From assembly GCF_020510625.1 (NCBI RefSeq), contig NZ_CP075191.1:3098001-3162000 (forward strand): a stretch of DNA of 64,000 nucleotides, in the 5' to 3' direction. Below are positions 8,619 through 17,868 of the stretch, in pieces. The number at the start of each line of letters is the position of its first letter. Position 1 is the stretch's first letter. The translations under genes and the position numbers were made by a program. Source of the DNA: Ferribacterium limneticum. GTDB lineage: Bacteria > Pseudomonadota > Gammaproteobacteria > Burkholderiales > Rhodocyclaceae. The notes beneath the pieces are model-generated. The model was not told the origin of the DNA, ran no database searches, and saw only the letters and a list, made by a program, of their open reading frames with translations.

Positions 8619-10088
8619 TTAGATAGGCGGAAGTAGTTGCTGTTGGCTATTAAATATTGGGGAGTTAATAAATAAAGCCGTTAATTGAATTATTTCACCG
8701 GAACCGTGATTTATTCTTATGATCTTTCCCTGATTTTCCAAAATATTCAAGGCACCAATGAGTTTGAATTTATTGCCCCGGATCGGTCTTGGTGAAAGTC
8801 GCTGCAACACTGGAAACTCCCAATGCCAGCAATTACACTTAAGGTACCAACGCCGCAAATGGCCTTCCAAGCGAATCGCATCACGCTCCGGTTCCAGCAT
8901 CTGAGCATCCTCAGAAAACATTCGCACGAATTCGCTAGCGTGCCATTTACAAATCTCAAAAGCAGCCGACAACGTCTCAGCACTTATTTCTGAATTGCCA
9001 TGCTGGAAATATTGCCAATTCGCAGCCATTCGTGCTGCATTGTTCGCTACCCGACCAGCAAATTCCGGCACAGAAAATAATCCACCCCCTGGTGCCATCG
9101 CTGCCTCAATGGAGTTTCTTACATCAATCCAAAGCGAGCGTGCTTGAGGAGAAAACGACATCGTTATTTTCTTCTTGTTCAGATTCTTAAAATAGGCAGA
9201 TTCGCTCAACACATCGTAGACGCGCTGATTGAATGCATCCAACCCATCCGAGTTTATCGCCTCATCATAAATGAATCTACGACCACGCTGCGGCAACGGA
9301 TAAGCAGGTAAAAACCGAGGAAGAAAGCCATTTCCAATTAATTGGTGGTGCTTATCCTCGAGCAGATCACTAAAAGGCTTCGGCTGTATCATGACGTTCA
9401 TCGTCGTCAATGCACCTTGTACCGAATAGCTCTTCAGATTTGGTGAGCCGTACCCAAATACTATTCGTTCGCCAGAAAAGCTTTTTAAAAGCCACGGAAT
9501 ATTTGGTCCGGCCTTACTATTTAATACGGAACCCCCTTCGGGTGAATTGACAAATACAAACTTACTTTTCAATGCCAAACTGCTAATAAGCGCCTTTGCA
9601 TCGAAACTATCAAGACTTAGGCAGTGTGAAATCGGCGGAATCGGTTTATTTAAGTGGTGATCAATTAGCAGTTCATTAATATCTTCAATATCCTCATCTT
9701 GACTAGCCAAACGACTTAAGCGATTTCTCAGACCGTCACGTTCGGCACGCCACGTATCTAGTTTTGCTGCATAGCGTTTGCAATGATCTTCATCGCGGGC
9801 CGTTATTTCAATGGCAAAGCGATCAAACCCACTCCCGAGTAGTTTGCTCACCATATCCTTTCCTTCGACGCTGCCAGCCACCGTAAGCATCCACAAATTC
9901 GTCGTTGATACACCAAACACAGGCACATCGACTTCAATACTGGACTGCACAGCTGCCGAGACCACTGCTTGCATGCATTGCACAGTAATCTCATCAGCGC
10001 ATTTCAATCTTGTCCCCACGTTGCACCCTGCTTGATAAAACAGGGATGGAACTGAATATATTGGGCACAGCAAGGGATTAGCGTTCAT
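8619..10088 (-). CDS. DUF3987 family protein (satellite/plasmid replication-associated)
   Basis: The 489-aa protein resembles DUF3987 proteins, which are often encoded beside AlpA regulators in integrated satellites and may be primase/helicase relatives. Supporting segments are the N-terminal LCPIYSVPSLFYQAGCNVGT, a central coiled region around residues 115-145 and the C-terminal VLQRLSPRPIRGNKFKLIGA winged-helix-like end. It overlaps the preceding AlpA-like gene by 11 bp. No Walker A motif is visible, so an ATPase role is not supported. Confidence 0.55.
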   Translation of the reverse strand: MNANPLLCPIYSVPSLFYQAGCNVGTRLKCADEITVQCMQAVVSAAVQSSIEVDVPVFGVSTTNLWMLTVAGSVEGKDMVSKLLGSGFDRFAIEITARDEDHCKRYAAKLDTWRAERDGLRNRLSRLASQDEDIEDINELLIDHHLNKPIPPISHCLSLDSFDAKALISSLALKSKFVFVNSPEGGSVLNSKAGPNIPWLLKSFSGERIVFGYGSPNLKSYSVQGALTTMNVMIQPKPFSDLLEDKHHQLIGNGFLPRFLPAYPLPQRGRRFIYDEAINSDGLDAFNQRVYDVLSESAYFKNLNKKKITMSFSPQARSLWIDVRNSIEAAMAPGGGLFSVPEFAGRVANNAARMAANWQYFQHGNSEISAETLSAAFEICKWHASEFVRMFSEDAQMLEPERDAIRLEGHLRRWYLKCNCWHWEFPVLQRLSPRPIRGNKFKLIGALNILENQGKIIRINHGSGEIIQLTALFINSPIFNSQQQLLPPI

Positions 10089-10290
10089 TGGCTTTAACCT
10101 TGCGTTTCGACTCTATCCACAAAACAATTTCGCGATGCCAATAGCGTACAACTCGCTGTGAAATGTAAATCCTATCGGGCACGCTTGGATCAAATCTCGG
10201 GCTACGTGGGTTTTGAACATCAAACCAATATGCCTTGCTAAATTTTCCGATTTTTACAACTTCATCGTTGCAAACCAAATAATCGTCCAT
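10078..10290 (-). CDS. AlpA-type small DNA-binding protein
   Basis: The 70-aa protein starts MDDYLVCNDEVVKIGKFSKA. The pattern FDPSVPDRIYISQRVVRYWH reads like an AlpA/Cox-family HTH with a wing. The start is fixed by an exceptionally good ribosome site: GAGGAGGTGATCC just upstream matches nearly the whole 16S anti-Shine-Dalgarno end. It probably acts as regulator or excisionase of the island and is coupled to the DUF3987 gene by an 11-bp overlap. Confidence 0.7.
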   Translation of the reverse strand: MDDYLVCNDEVVKIGKFSKAYWFDVQNPRSPRFDPSVPDRIYISQRVVRYWHREIVLWIESKRKVKANER

Positions 10291-10830
10291 TTGGATCACC
10301 TCCTCAAAAATAAACAAAGAGGAGCCACCATAAATTCACCAAAATTGATTGCAAAACCGAAAACACAAACAAACAGCCAAAAACAATCGACAACCTATTG
10401 ATCTTAAACGACAAGTTTGTCAATCAAAAGCATGCGGATATAAGCACAAGCAAAAACAACGCTGGCTACTATGGCTACGATAGCCGGAATAGCCACCATT
10501 TATTTGTAGCCACGGCCAACTAGACTGACCCTAGAACACTAAACACTGGCCATCGCAATACTCACACATAATATGAGTAACTTGTACAAACCACATCACT
10601 AAAATACCTTAGAAAAACACAAAACAAATATTACTTAACACATCAATAGATATTGATAACTTTGTACATCCACTGCAACCAAATCAAACAAGACAAAAAC
10701 AATCCAAAACAATCAATTTGTACACCAAAACACATTCAAAACGCACGACATTCAGAATATGAATAATTGGCGATTTAAATATAATTAAATATATATTTAT
10801 ATCAAACAACATCAATCATGGAATATCAAG
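10291..10830. other. AT-rich intergenic control region with repeats
   Basis: This 540-bp gene-free stretch is strongly A-rich. It contains GGCTAC twice (10464-10469, 10473-10478) followed by TAGCC three times (10481, 10490, 10507), a cluster of inverted half-sites. It also has three copies of TTGTACA (10582, 10662, 10718). It lies between the divergent AlpA-like and Gp2-like genes, the expected place for a replication origin or control switch of a satellite element. Confidence 0.55.
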
Positions 10831-11919
10831 ATGACTAAATCAGAAAACCATGAACACTCAAGAGTTCAAGAACTGTATCGCAGGATGGCATACGAAGCCG
10901 GAATCAATACTGACTGCACGATCGATGTGCATAGTGAATCGCCAGGCGGATACTCACACCGAGATTATATTTTTGAACTATTAAAGATTGAAGACTTAGT
11001 CAATCTCATCACCTCAAGCAATCTTCTCGGATTTTCTATAAAGGATATCAGAAACGGAAAACCAATCCTGATACGACATCCGTTAGCCAAATACTTTGGC
11101 TCAATTACTGAGTTATTCGAACTTGTTTCATCAGAGTACGAATACAGTCCGAACGTAGAGCTATTCTTTAAAAGCTGCTTTAAGTTGGAGCTTGGCAAAG
11201 AATATCTGCGAAGTCCTCTTGCCTATGGAGCCAGACCGATTAGGCAGTTTGAAATTTACAATGAATTGATTGAGCTCATACGAACTGAGTCGAGAACTCA
11301 GAAGTTTCGATCCAGAGTTTCATCTCAACGATACAAATCAGCTCACAGACTTGAAAGTAGCAAAGATCTTATTAACGAAGTTTTTGAGAACTACGCAAGC
11401 GTTGAAGCATTGCGAATTGATTTCGCTTTCAAATACCCAGAAGCTGAACATATAACAGCAGAACAAGCCAGAGCATGTTTTAAGCGATTCCTAAACAATC
11501 GCAGGCATAACAAAGCGCTATTTAAATACTTTATAACATACATTTGGAAACTGGAATGGGGGCCAGATAAGGGATATCACTTCCACCTTATTTTCTTTTA
11601 CAACGGCAGGTATGTCTGCAATGATTCCTACTGGTCAAATCAACTCTGCAAGTACTGGGAAGAAATAACCAAAGGAATCGGCCAATCACACGATTGCAAT
11701 CGGGATAAGGATCGATACATTCGACGGGGAATAGGAACCATCACCCGTAAGAACGATGCGAAGCGAAAGATCCTAGTTGAAGATGTCGTTGGTTATCTGA
11801 CCAAGACCGATCAGTGCTTGCATTTGAAAAAGTTGGGAAAGGATAGATGCTATGGCATGGGCAAAGTACCTGAGAAATCTAATGCTGGAAGGCCACGCGA
11901 TGAAGAGGAGAAAACCTGA
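10831..11919 (+). CDS. Gp2/YagK-YfjJ type replication protein
   Basis: The 362-aa protein resembles the inovirus Gp2 / YagK-YfjJ C-terminal domain family found on P4-like prophages. The C-terminal half has the sequence WGPDKGYHFHLIFFYNG; the HFH within it is an HxH of the kind used by HUH-superfamily replication initiators. Further tyrosines (RYIRRG, VGYLTKTDQ) lie downstream and could act as nucleophile. It is the only gene on the plus strand before Wadjet. The replication role is inferred from family. Confidence 0.6.
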   Translation: MTKSENHEHSRVQELYRRMAYEAGINTDCTIDVHSESPGGYSHRDYIFELLKIEDLVNLITSSNLLGFSIKDIRNGKPILIRHPLAKYFGSITELFELVSSEYEYSPNVELFFKSCFKLELGKEYLRSPLAYGARPIRQFEIYNELIELIRTESRTQKFRSRVSSQRYKSAHRLESSKDLINEVFENYASVEALRIDFAFKYPEAEHITAEQARACFKRFLNNRRHNKALFKYFITYIWKLEWGPDKGYHFHLIFFYNGRYVCNDSYWSNQLCKYWEEITKGIGQSHDCNRDKDRYIRRGIGTITRKNDAKRKILVEDVVGYLTKTDQCLHLKKLGKDRCYGMGKVPEKSNAGRPRDEEEKT

Positions 11920-11982
11920 ATCAGTAGCCGTCTTTATGTGGCATTGACGACTCGCAGACTCGTCATAGATTGGGTTCTAGGA

Positions 11983-12678
11983 CTACCAAAACAAGCGATC
12001 CCAGGAAACCATTGCCTTTGGCAATTGAAGGTTACCTAGCTTAGAGAGCAGACGAAGCTTGGCATTGTCTGCGTGATAGTCCTGCCAGGCGAAAAGTAGA
12101 TTCTGGTCTTCAAGGATGGCAACTGTTCCACTCTCGGAGCCAACAATGATGATCAGCGGATTCAGAGCATGCTGAACACAGAAGTCGAATAGCAGTTGAT
12201 CGAATGTAGCCGGAGGAATGTGATCAACTGCAACGTTCAATCGAGAAAGCGGCTCTCCCGTGAGTGGGCAGCTTGGGCAACTCGGCAAATTTTGATCCCG
12301 AAATGTGAAAATCTGACCTTGGATCGCATTGCGGGCAGCATTTCTGAAATCGCGGAGGGCTTGCGGCATGAGATTCGCTGAGCGAGTGCTTGGCATCAGC
12401 CGAATCGCATGCGGAAATGAGATGTCAATTTCGGACCGATCATGCTTTCGAAGTACAAAGCACCGCGTGCCTTGGCTGGTCCGCTGAGTAGTTATATCCC
12501 TCACGCCACCTTTTGCCTTTTGGGACCACTCATCGTGATTCTGAAAGAGCGCCATCAAAAATAGTTGGGATTCGTCAATAACCGAGTCGCCGTCGACGGT
12601 GGCTTCTAGAATTGCGCGACAACGTTGTTTGAGTGCTTCTTTAGTGGGGAATATCTCTTCTCCGACCAAGTAGGTCAT
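11983..12678 (-). CDS. DUF3223 (DCL-like) protein with CxxC/DH motif
   Basis: The 231-aa protein starts MTYLVGEEIFPTKEALKQRC. The first 100 residues fit the DCL/DUF3223 fold (EALKQRCRAIL, then FLMALFQNHDEWSQKAKGG). The second half has CPSCPLTGEPL and VDHIPPATFDQLLFDF, a zinc-finger plus DH arrangement like a reduced HNH nuclease core. It is encoded 29 bp downstream of the WYL gene on the same strand. Function is unknown; a nuclease role is inference. Confidence 0.6.
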   Translation of the reverse strand: MTYLVGEEIFPTKEALKQRCRAILEATVDGDSVIDESQLFLMALFQNHDEWSQKAKGGVRDITTQRTSQGTRCFVLRKHDRSEIDISFPHAIRLMPSTRSANLMPQALRDFRNAARNAIQGQIFTFRDQNLPSCPSCPLTGEPLSRLNVAVDHIPPATFDQLLFDFCVQHALNPLIIIVGSESGTVAILEDQNLLFAWQDYHADNAKLRLLSKLGNLQLPKAMVSWDRLFW

Positions 12679-12707
12679 CGTATTTCTCCTCGTTCTGGCG
12701 CAAGGCC

Positions 12708-13529
12708 TCAGCGAGCAAACAAAATCTTTTCAAGTTGTGCTGCATTGGTGACTTCGATCTGAAACTCAGGAGGCACTTCCTTTTCAGGATCAATTGCCGC
12801 TCGTAAATCCTGAATGACGTACTGTGCAAGACAAGCTCGAACGGGCAAGCAGCGTTTTTCGAGACATCCGAAATTCTCACCCCGAACGACCTCTCTCTGC
12901 TGGATGGAGAGCTTACTGTGGGCTGTTAGCTCGATCATCACCACTTCATGCCAAGCCCGATCGTGATCAATCGTTTGTGGGGCGTGATCGGAAACCGGCG
13001 AGACGGACTTGATCCGTCCCAACGTGAAATCACGAAAATCCTGACGCTTGGCACACCAGCCACGAACATGCCAGCGACGGCCAACTTGAACGATTGAGTG
13101 CGGGAATATCGTCCGTTCCTCGAATATCGGATTCGTCATCGACGCATAGCTGATGACTACTCCGGTTCTGCCCAGCGAGGCTTTACGAAGCAGGGCAAAT
13201 ACAACTGGCTTTACCTCGGTCAGATCAACTCTAGCGTCAATGATGCAGGAAGCTTCGTCTTCAGCTGCCAGTGTTTGCCGGGCATATTCATTCAGTGAGA
13301 TCTCGGTCTCGATACCTTCTGGCGAAGCCGGTCGTAATACCTTAGCTCGACCATCCTCAACGATCCGTCCATCCATGAGTGATCGAAACTCAGCCAGCAG
13401 GCGACTGGCCTGCACCGGTTGGATATCGAAAAGCCTACGCACTCGTGCGTTTCCAATTTCACCTTCCCAAGCGAGAACGCCTTCCAGAATTCTGAGGCGG
13501 TGGTCCCTAAGTGACGGTTTGTTTGACAT
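12708..13529 (-). CDS. WYL-domain transcriptional regulator
   Basis: The 273-aa protein has an N-terminal winged HTH (about residues 8-60, RLRILEGVLAWEGEIGNARV) and a WYL-type ligand domain (GVVISYASM, FPHSIVQVGRRWHVRGWCAK, FRDFTLGRI). WYL proteins commonly repress or activate defence islands. It is divergent from the Wadjet operon with 84 bp between starts, so it very likely controls that operon. Confidence 0.88.
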   Translation of the reverse strand: MSNKPSLRDHRLRILEGVLAWEGEIGNARVRRLFDIQPVQASRLLAEFRSLMDGRIVEDGRAKVLRPASPEGIETEISLNEYARQTLAAEDEASCIIDARVDLTEVKPVVFALLRKASLGRTGVVISYASMTNPIFEERTIFPHSIVQVGRRWHVRGWCAKRQDFRDFTLGRIKSVSPVSDHAPQTIDHDRAWHEVVMIELTAHSKLSIQQREVVRGENFGCLEKRCLPVRACLAQYVIQDLRAAIDPEKEVPPEFQIEVTNAAQLEKILFAR

Positions 13530-13613
13530 ACTTAATCCGTTGTGCGTTTGGCATTTATCGAATATGATAACACATCATTAACGATAACATCGTACCACCA
13601 AAGAGGCGAGACA
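13530..13613. promoter_or_regulatory. Divergent promoter region, WYL regulator / Wadjet
   Basis: The 84-bp gap between the WYL gene and jetC contains an inverted repeat TTATC(6)GATAA at 13555-13570 and another CGATAA at 13582. The sequence TATGAT within it could be a -10 box. Site assignment is inferred. Confidence 0.4.
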
Positions 13614-16600
13614 TTGGACTTTCGACTACTCCGCATCATCCTCATTGACGCTTACTGCTCCAGCCGAATTGCCGAACTGGATATCAGCAATCACATCACT
13701 ATCAATGGCGAAAATGGGGCGGGCAAGACGACCTTGCTTCGATTGCTACCGATGTTCTTCGGTGAGCGGCCCTCTCGAATCATTCGTGGCGATGCTGTGA
13801 CCGAGCGCTTTGGCCGCTACTACTTCCCGAGCACTGCCTCATATGTGGTTTTCGAATACCAGCGCCGTGATCAGAAGGCACTTGCCGTCATTCATGCAAA
13901 CGGCCAGAGCGGCGATGGCGTCGATTATCGGTTCATCGACAGCGAATACAAGCCCGAACTGTTCAAGGAGAACGGTCAAGTTGTCCAGACGAAGGATATC
14001 TACCGGCATATCGACAAGCAAGGCATCTATGTCTCCAAGCCGCTGACGCTCTATAACTACCAGCAGATCATCCAGAATACAGCCGGGCGCGATCTGCGCA
14101 ACCTGGCTGCGCGATTCTCCTTTGTTGGTGGCACCGGCAGGCTGACTCATCTGGAACGCGTGGTCACTGGCATCCTGCAACGGGCGACCACATTTCTTGA
14201 CCTGAAGAAGATGATCGTTTCTTCAGTGCTTAGCAACGAGGAAAGCTTCGCCCTGCGTACCGGGAAACGCGATTTGATCAACTGGGTCAATGAATACGAG
14301 GCCCATTTCGCCCTGATGGCCAAAGCGCCGTTGATGACTGATCTTGAGCAATCTGATCACAATCGGCGTATGGCGGAGGCAGGATTCGCCAAGCTGCATG
14401 CCCGTTTCAAGCTTTTATATGACCATTTTCAACAACAAGTCATTGACGGCGAAGCGCTGGATAAGGCCGCCAAGCAAGAATTGGCGAACACTGAGGCCAG
14501 CTACAAAGATCGCCTCCAGGCTATTTCGGACAAGAGGATTGAAGCAGAATCACGTGCCAAGACAGCAAGGCAGTTCCTTGATCGGCTAAATCAACGGAAG
14601 CGTGAGTACGACGAATCCTCCATCGCTGAAAAGATAGCCAAGGTTGATTCGCTGGATTCACTGATGGTTGAACTGGAGCCGCTGGCCAAGCAACTTGACG
14701 ACCTTGAGAGCGAAGTTAAATCGATTACTCAGGTTTTCGATGAGATGGAAACTCAAGCCAAGGATCTCGCCAGAGACCAGAAATCTGAATTGACACAAGC
14801 TCGCAGCAATGTCTTTGAGGCGTCATCGAATCAAAAAGATGAACTGGCTGCGGCCCACCAGCAGAACACCAGCACGATTCGTCAGAGACACGAAACTGAG
14901 CTGGATGTTGTCTCTACACGCGTTACTGAACTGCAAGGCGAAAAGGCCGGGCTGAACGTTGAGGTTCGTAACGCACAGGCTGATCCGGTCGTTCAGGAAG
15001 CTTTGGATATCGAGCGTCAAAAGCAAACGGAGGCCAATGAAGCATTGGAACGCTTGCGTGAAAGTGCCGAGCCGCTACGAAAATCGCACCAAATTATCGT
15101 ACGTGATTTTGAAGATCTTGAGGCCCAAATCAACGCTGGCGACACGGCGATTGAGATTGCCCAAGAGGAACTTGATCAACTATTGAAGGCCGATAATGCC
15201 AGCGAAGACTCCCTAATCGGCTTCTTGCGCCGCAACAAGCCTGACTGGGCTGCCAGTATCGGGAAATTGATTGATCCCGAAACGCTGTTGCGAACGGACC
15301 TTTCACCCATGGTTGGTCATGGCAATGATTTGTACGGCGTGGCGATTGATCTAGAAAAACTGAAAGCCGGCCGTTTCTCTTCCGAAGAAGCTATTCAGCA
15401 GGAAATCAAGTTGGTTCGGCATCGCTTGGAAAAGCGAACTGGCGAGGTTACTGAAGACCGGAAAGAACTCGCCAAGAAAAGGGTTGCCCTCGATAAATCG
15501 AAGGCGGCTCAGCAAAAGCATGAAGCTGACCTTCTCGTTGCCAAGAGCACGAAGAAGACTTCTGATGACAAGGTTCTCTCTGCTGAGCGCAAGGTTGCCC
15601 AGAGCAAACAAATGGCAGCAGTTAAAGCGCAGGAAAAGCTGGCCGTTTGCCAAACCAGCCTGTCAAAAGCTATTGCCGCTGTCTCTGCAACAAAGGAAGA
15701 GCAACGAAAGGAACTTGCGCAAGCTGAGAGGCTATATTCAGAAGCGCTGTCGCAGGCAAAAGCCGATGAGACAGCGAACCTCCTCCAAATTGAAACCAAG
15801 AAAACGTCGATTGATACTGAGTTGCAGCGCAAAATTGCTCAGATCACCAAGGACAGGAACGAGAGCCTGAAAAACAAGGGCGTTTCCACCGATGTTCTCG
15901 ACGGCATTCGGGGTCGCATTACTGCTTTGAATGTTCGGATTGCCGAGGCGAGAGGTTTGCGCGCTGAGGTCAGCCAGTATCGCGAATGGCGTGACAATTC
16001 ATGGTCTCAGAAGGATGGGAAAGAGCAGGAGTGGCAATCCGCTGATGCCGAAGACAAGCGATACAAGCGTGAAGCTGCTGTGTTAATCGAAGAACGTGCT
16101 GAAGTTCTCAAGCAAAAGAACGCCGCTATCGAAGCCATAAGCAAGAAGATCGATACTGACTACGCGTTGCAGATCAAGGCACGTAACCAGACGCAGGATT
16201 TGTCCATCTGGCCGCAAGACCCTGAGACACTGGAAGCCGGGCTTGGCGACACTCCAGATGTGGATATCGACCAACTGATCGGCGAACGGAAACGCCTTCA
16301 GGATTCGCAGAAAGAGCATCTGGAAATTATCCGTCGCGGTGTTGATGAGATTCGTCGCCAGATGTCGTCAGTTGTCGCCACAGGGCCGGAAAAATTCTAT
16401 GGAACCGCACTGACCCGGATCGGTTTTCCAAGACCAGGTAGGGAATATGAATGGCTGGAAGTATTCCGAAGCTGGTTCAATGATGAGCACGCCAGCAATC
16501 GGACATCTCTTTTGCAGCAAGGTAAGACAATGGCGCTGAAGATTTCAGCCTTCTGGAACAGCCTCAACGACTTCAAGAAAAACGTTGGCAACTTTGCGAC

Positions 16601-17243
16601 ACAGCTTCGCGCTAACCTTGAGCAAGGCACCGTATTCGATAGCATTGCTGACGTGAGCACCGATATCAGGGCGCACGTTGATACGCAGGACTATTGGGAA
16701 GCTGTTGGTAACCTTCATAAGGAATACGACGCCTGGCACTCTCAGGGTTCTCAATCGCTGCCGCCAGCTAGTTTTGTGGCCGCAGCCCGCGATCTCGCCA
16801 AGGTGATCAATGAGGAAAGCGGTTTGGTGGCCGACCCCGTTGATCTGATCAGTTTGAAGATCAGCGCGAATGTTAATAACCAAGGCACAAAGACGGCCAA
16901 CAACGAACATGAACTAGCCAACATGAGTAGTAACGGCCTCTCCTACATCATCCTCTGTGTGGTGTTGATTGGCTTCGTGAATCGTATTCGAGGAACTGAA
17001 CCCGTGGTGGTGCCATTCGTGGTCGACGAACTCAAGGACTTGAGCTTCCCGAACGCCAAGACACTGCTCAACCTGATGACACGGAACAACATCACCATGA
17101 TCTCGGCCTTCCCGGACGTTGATCTCGATTTGGCAGAGTTGTTCGACAAAAACTACAAGATTCAATCTGACCGCAAGATCGCAACAATCAGTCTCGACCG
17201 AGAAACAGATCAGGATGAAGAGGACGAGGTAGCACATGTTTGA
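13614..17243 (+). CDS. jetC: Wadjet SMC-like ATPase (JetC/MksB-like)
   Basis: The 1209-aa protein has a Walker A motif GENGAGKT at about residues 32-39, a very long coiled-coil middle rich in Lys, Glu and Gln (roughly 280-950), and an ABC-type head at the C terminus with MSSNGLSY (signature-like) and VVPFVVDE (Walker B) near residue 1133. This is the SbcC/MukB-like motor of Wadjet, which extrudes loops and recognises small circular DNA. The TTG at 13614, preceded by GAGG with 7-nt spacing, is preferred over an ATG 24 codons upstream. It overlaps jetB by 8 bp. Confidence 0.88.
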   Translation: MDFRLLRIILIDAYCSSRIAELDISNHITINGENGAGKTTLLRLLPMFFGERPSRIIRGDAVTERFGRYYFPSTASYVVFEYQRRDQKALAVIHANGQSGDGVDYRFIDSEYKPELFKENGQVVQTKDIYRHIDKQGIYVSKPLTLYNYQQIIQNTAGRDLRNLAARFSFVGGTGRLTHLERVVTGILQRATTFLDLKKMIVSSVLSNEESFALRTGKRDLINWVNEYEAHFALMAKAPLMTDLEQSDHNRRMAEAGFAKLHARFKLLYDHFQQQVIDGEALDKAAKQELANTEASYKDRLQAISDKRIEAESRAKTARQFLDRLNQRKREYDESSIAEKIAKVDSLDSLMVELEPLAKQLDDLESEVKSITQVFDEMETQAKDLARDQKSELTQARSNVFEASSNQKDELAAAHQQNTSTIRQRHETELDVVSTRVTELQGEKAGLNVEVRNAQADPVVQEALDIERQKQTEANEALERLRESAEPLRKSHQIIVRDFEDLEAQINAGDTAIEIAQEELDQLLKADNASEDSLIGFLRRNKPDWAASIGKLIDPETLLRTDLSPMVGHGNDLYGVAIDLEKLKAGRFSSEEAIQQEIKLVRHRLEKRTGEVTEDRKELAKKRVALDKSKAAQQKHEADLLVAKSTKKTSDDKVLSAERKVAQSKQMAAVKAQEKLAVCQTSLSKAIAAVSATKEEQRKELAQAERLYSEALSQAKADETANLLQIETKKTSIDTELQRKIAQITKDRNESLKNKGVSTDVLDGIRGRITALNVRIAEARGLRAEVSQYREWRDNSWSQKDGKEQEWQSADAEDKRYKREAAVLIEERAEVLKQKNAAIEAISKKIDTDYALQIKARNQTQDLSIWPQDPETLEAGLGDTPDVDIDQLIGERKRLQDSQKEHLEIIRRGVDEIRRQMSSVVATGPEKFYGTALTRIGFPRPGREYEWLEVFRSWFNDEHASNRTSLLQQGKTMALKISAFWNSLNDFKKNVGNFATQLRANLEQGTVFDSIADVSTDIRAHVDTQDYWEAVGNLHKEYDAWHSQGSQSLPPASFVAAARDLAKVINEESGLVADPVDLISLKISANVNNQGTKTANNEHELANMSSNGLSYIILCVVLIGFVNRIRGTEPVVVPFVVDELKDLSFPNAKTLLNLMTRNNITMISAFPDVDLDLAELFDKNYKIQSDRKIATISLDRETDQDEEDEVAHV

Positions 17244-17868
17244 ACAAGTCACGACCCGGCTTCTTGAAGGAAACTTCGTCTGTGCAACGACGGTTCCTGA
17301 AGCTTTTCGCTGGTTGGATACGGAACAGGCACAGCAGGATGTCTCAGCATTTCTTGATCGAATTGGCAGACGTCTGACCAAGACGCCGAATGCGCAGGCT
17401 TACTACGTGACGTGGAAGCGCGTTGGCCCGCCTGAACGTGCCGAGGTAAAAAAGGTGTTCTCCAGCATCAAGCAGACCATCTGGCCTTTGATTCAATTTT
17501 TGACTTTGTGCATGGAGATTGAAAAGAAGGATAGCAGCCCGGTTTCAGGAGATCGGATTGAGTACGCGATGATGCTGAGTGCTGTAACAACCAATCAGCA
17601 CATCCAGGCAATGCTTCGTGAATTTGGTTCCAGGTCTAAGGATTTCATCGTCTCTGACTCCGGCCCCAAAGCGATGCTCGACAAAGTAATCAAACAGATG
17701 GAGGGCTGGGGCTACCTGATTCTGATCAGCCGCGAACAGATGTTGTATCGATTCACAGGCAAGCTCGACTACTACTATCAGGTCATCGATTTCTTGATGG
17801 AAAACGAAGGGATTTCTGACCAATCAGCCGAAGAAGATGATGATCCTGAGCAAAGGAAATTGGTTTGA
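17236..17868 (+). CDS. jetB: Wadjet MukE-like subunit (JetB/MksE-like)
   Basis: The 210-aa protein starts MFEQVTTRLLEGNFVCATTV and predicts as mostly helical with a winged-helix-like end (MEGWGYLILISREQMLYRFT). Its size and position between the SMC and the larger kleisin-like gene fit JetB/MksE, the subunit that bridges kleisin and DNA. Overlaps of 8 and 4 bp with its neighbours show translational coupling. The tail is acidic (EEDDDPEQ). Identity rests on operon context more than sequence. Confidence 0.75.
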   Translation: MFEQVTTRLLEGNFVCATTVPEAFRWLDTEQAQQDVSAFLDRIGRRLTKTPNAQAYYVTWKRVGPPERAEVKKVFSSIKQTIWPLIQFLTLCMEIEKKDSSPVSGDRIEYAMMLSAVTTNQHIQAMLREFGSRSKDFIVSDSGPKAMLDKVIKQMEGWGYLILISREQMLYRFTGKLDYYYQVIDFLMENEGISDQSAEEDDDPEQRKLV

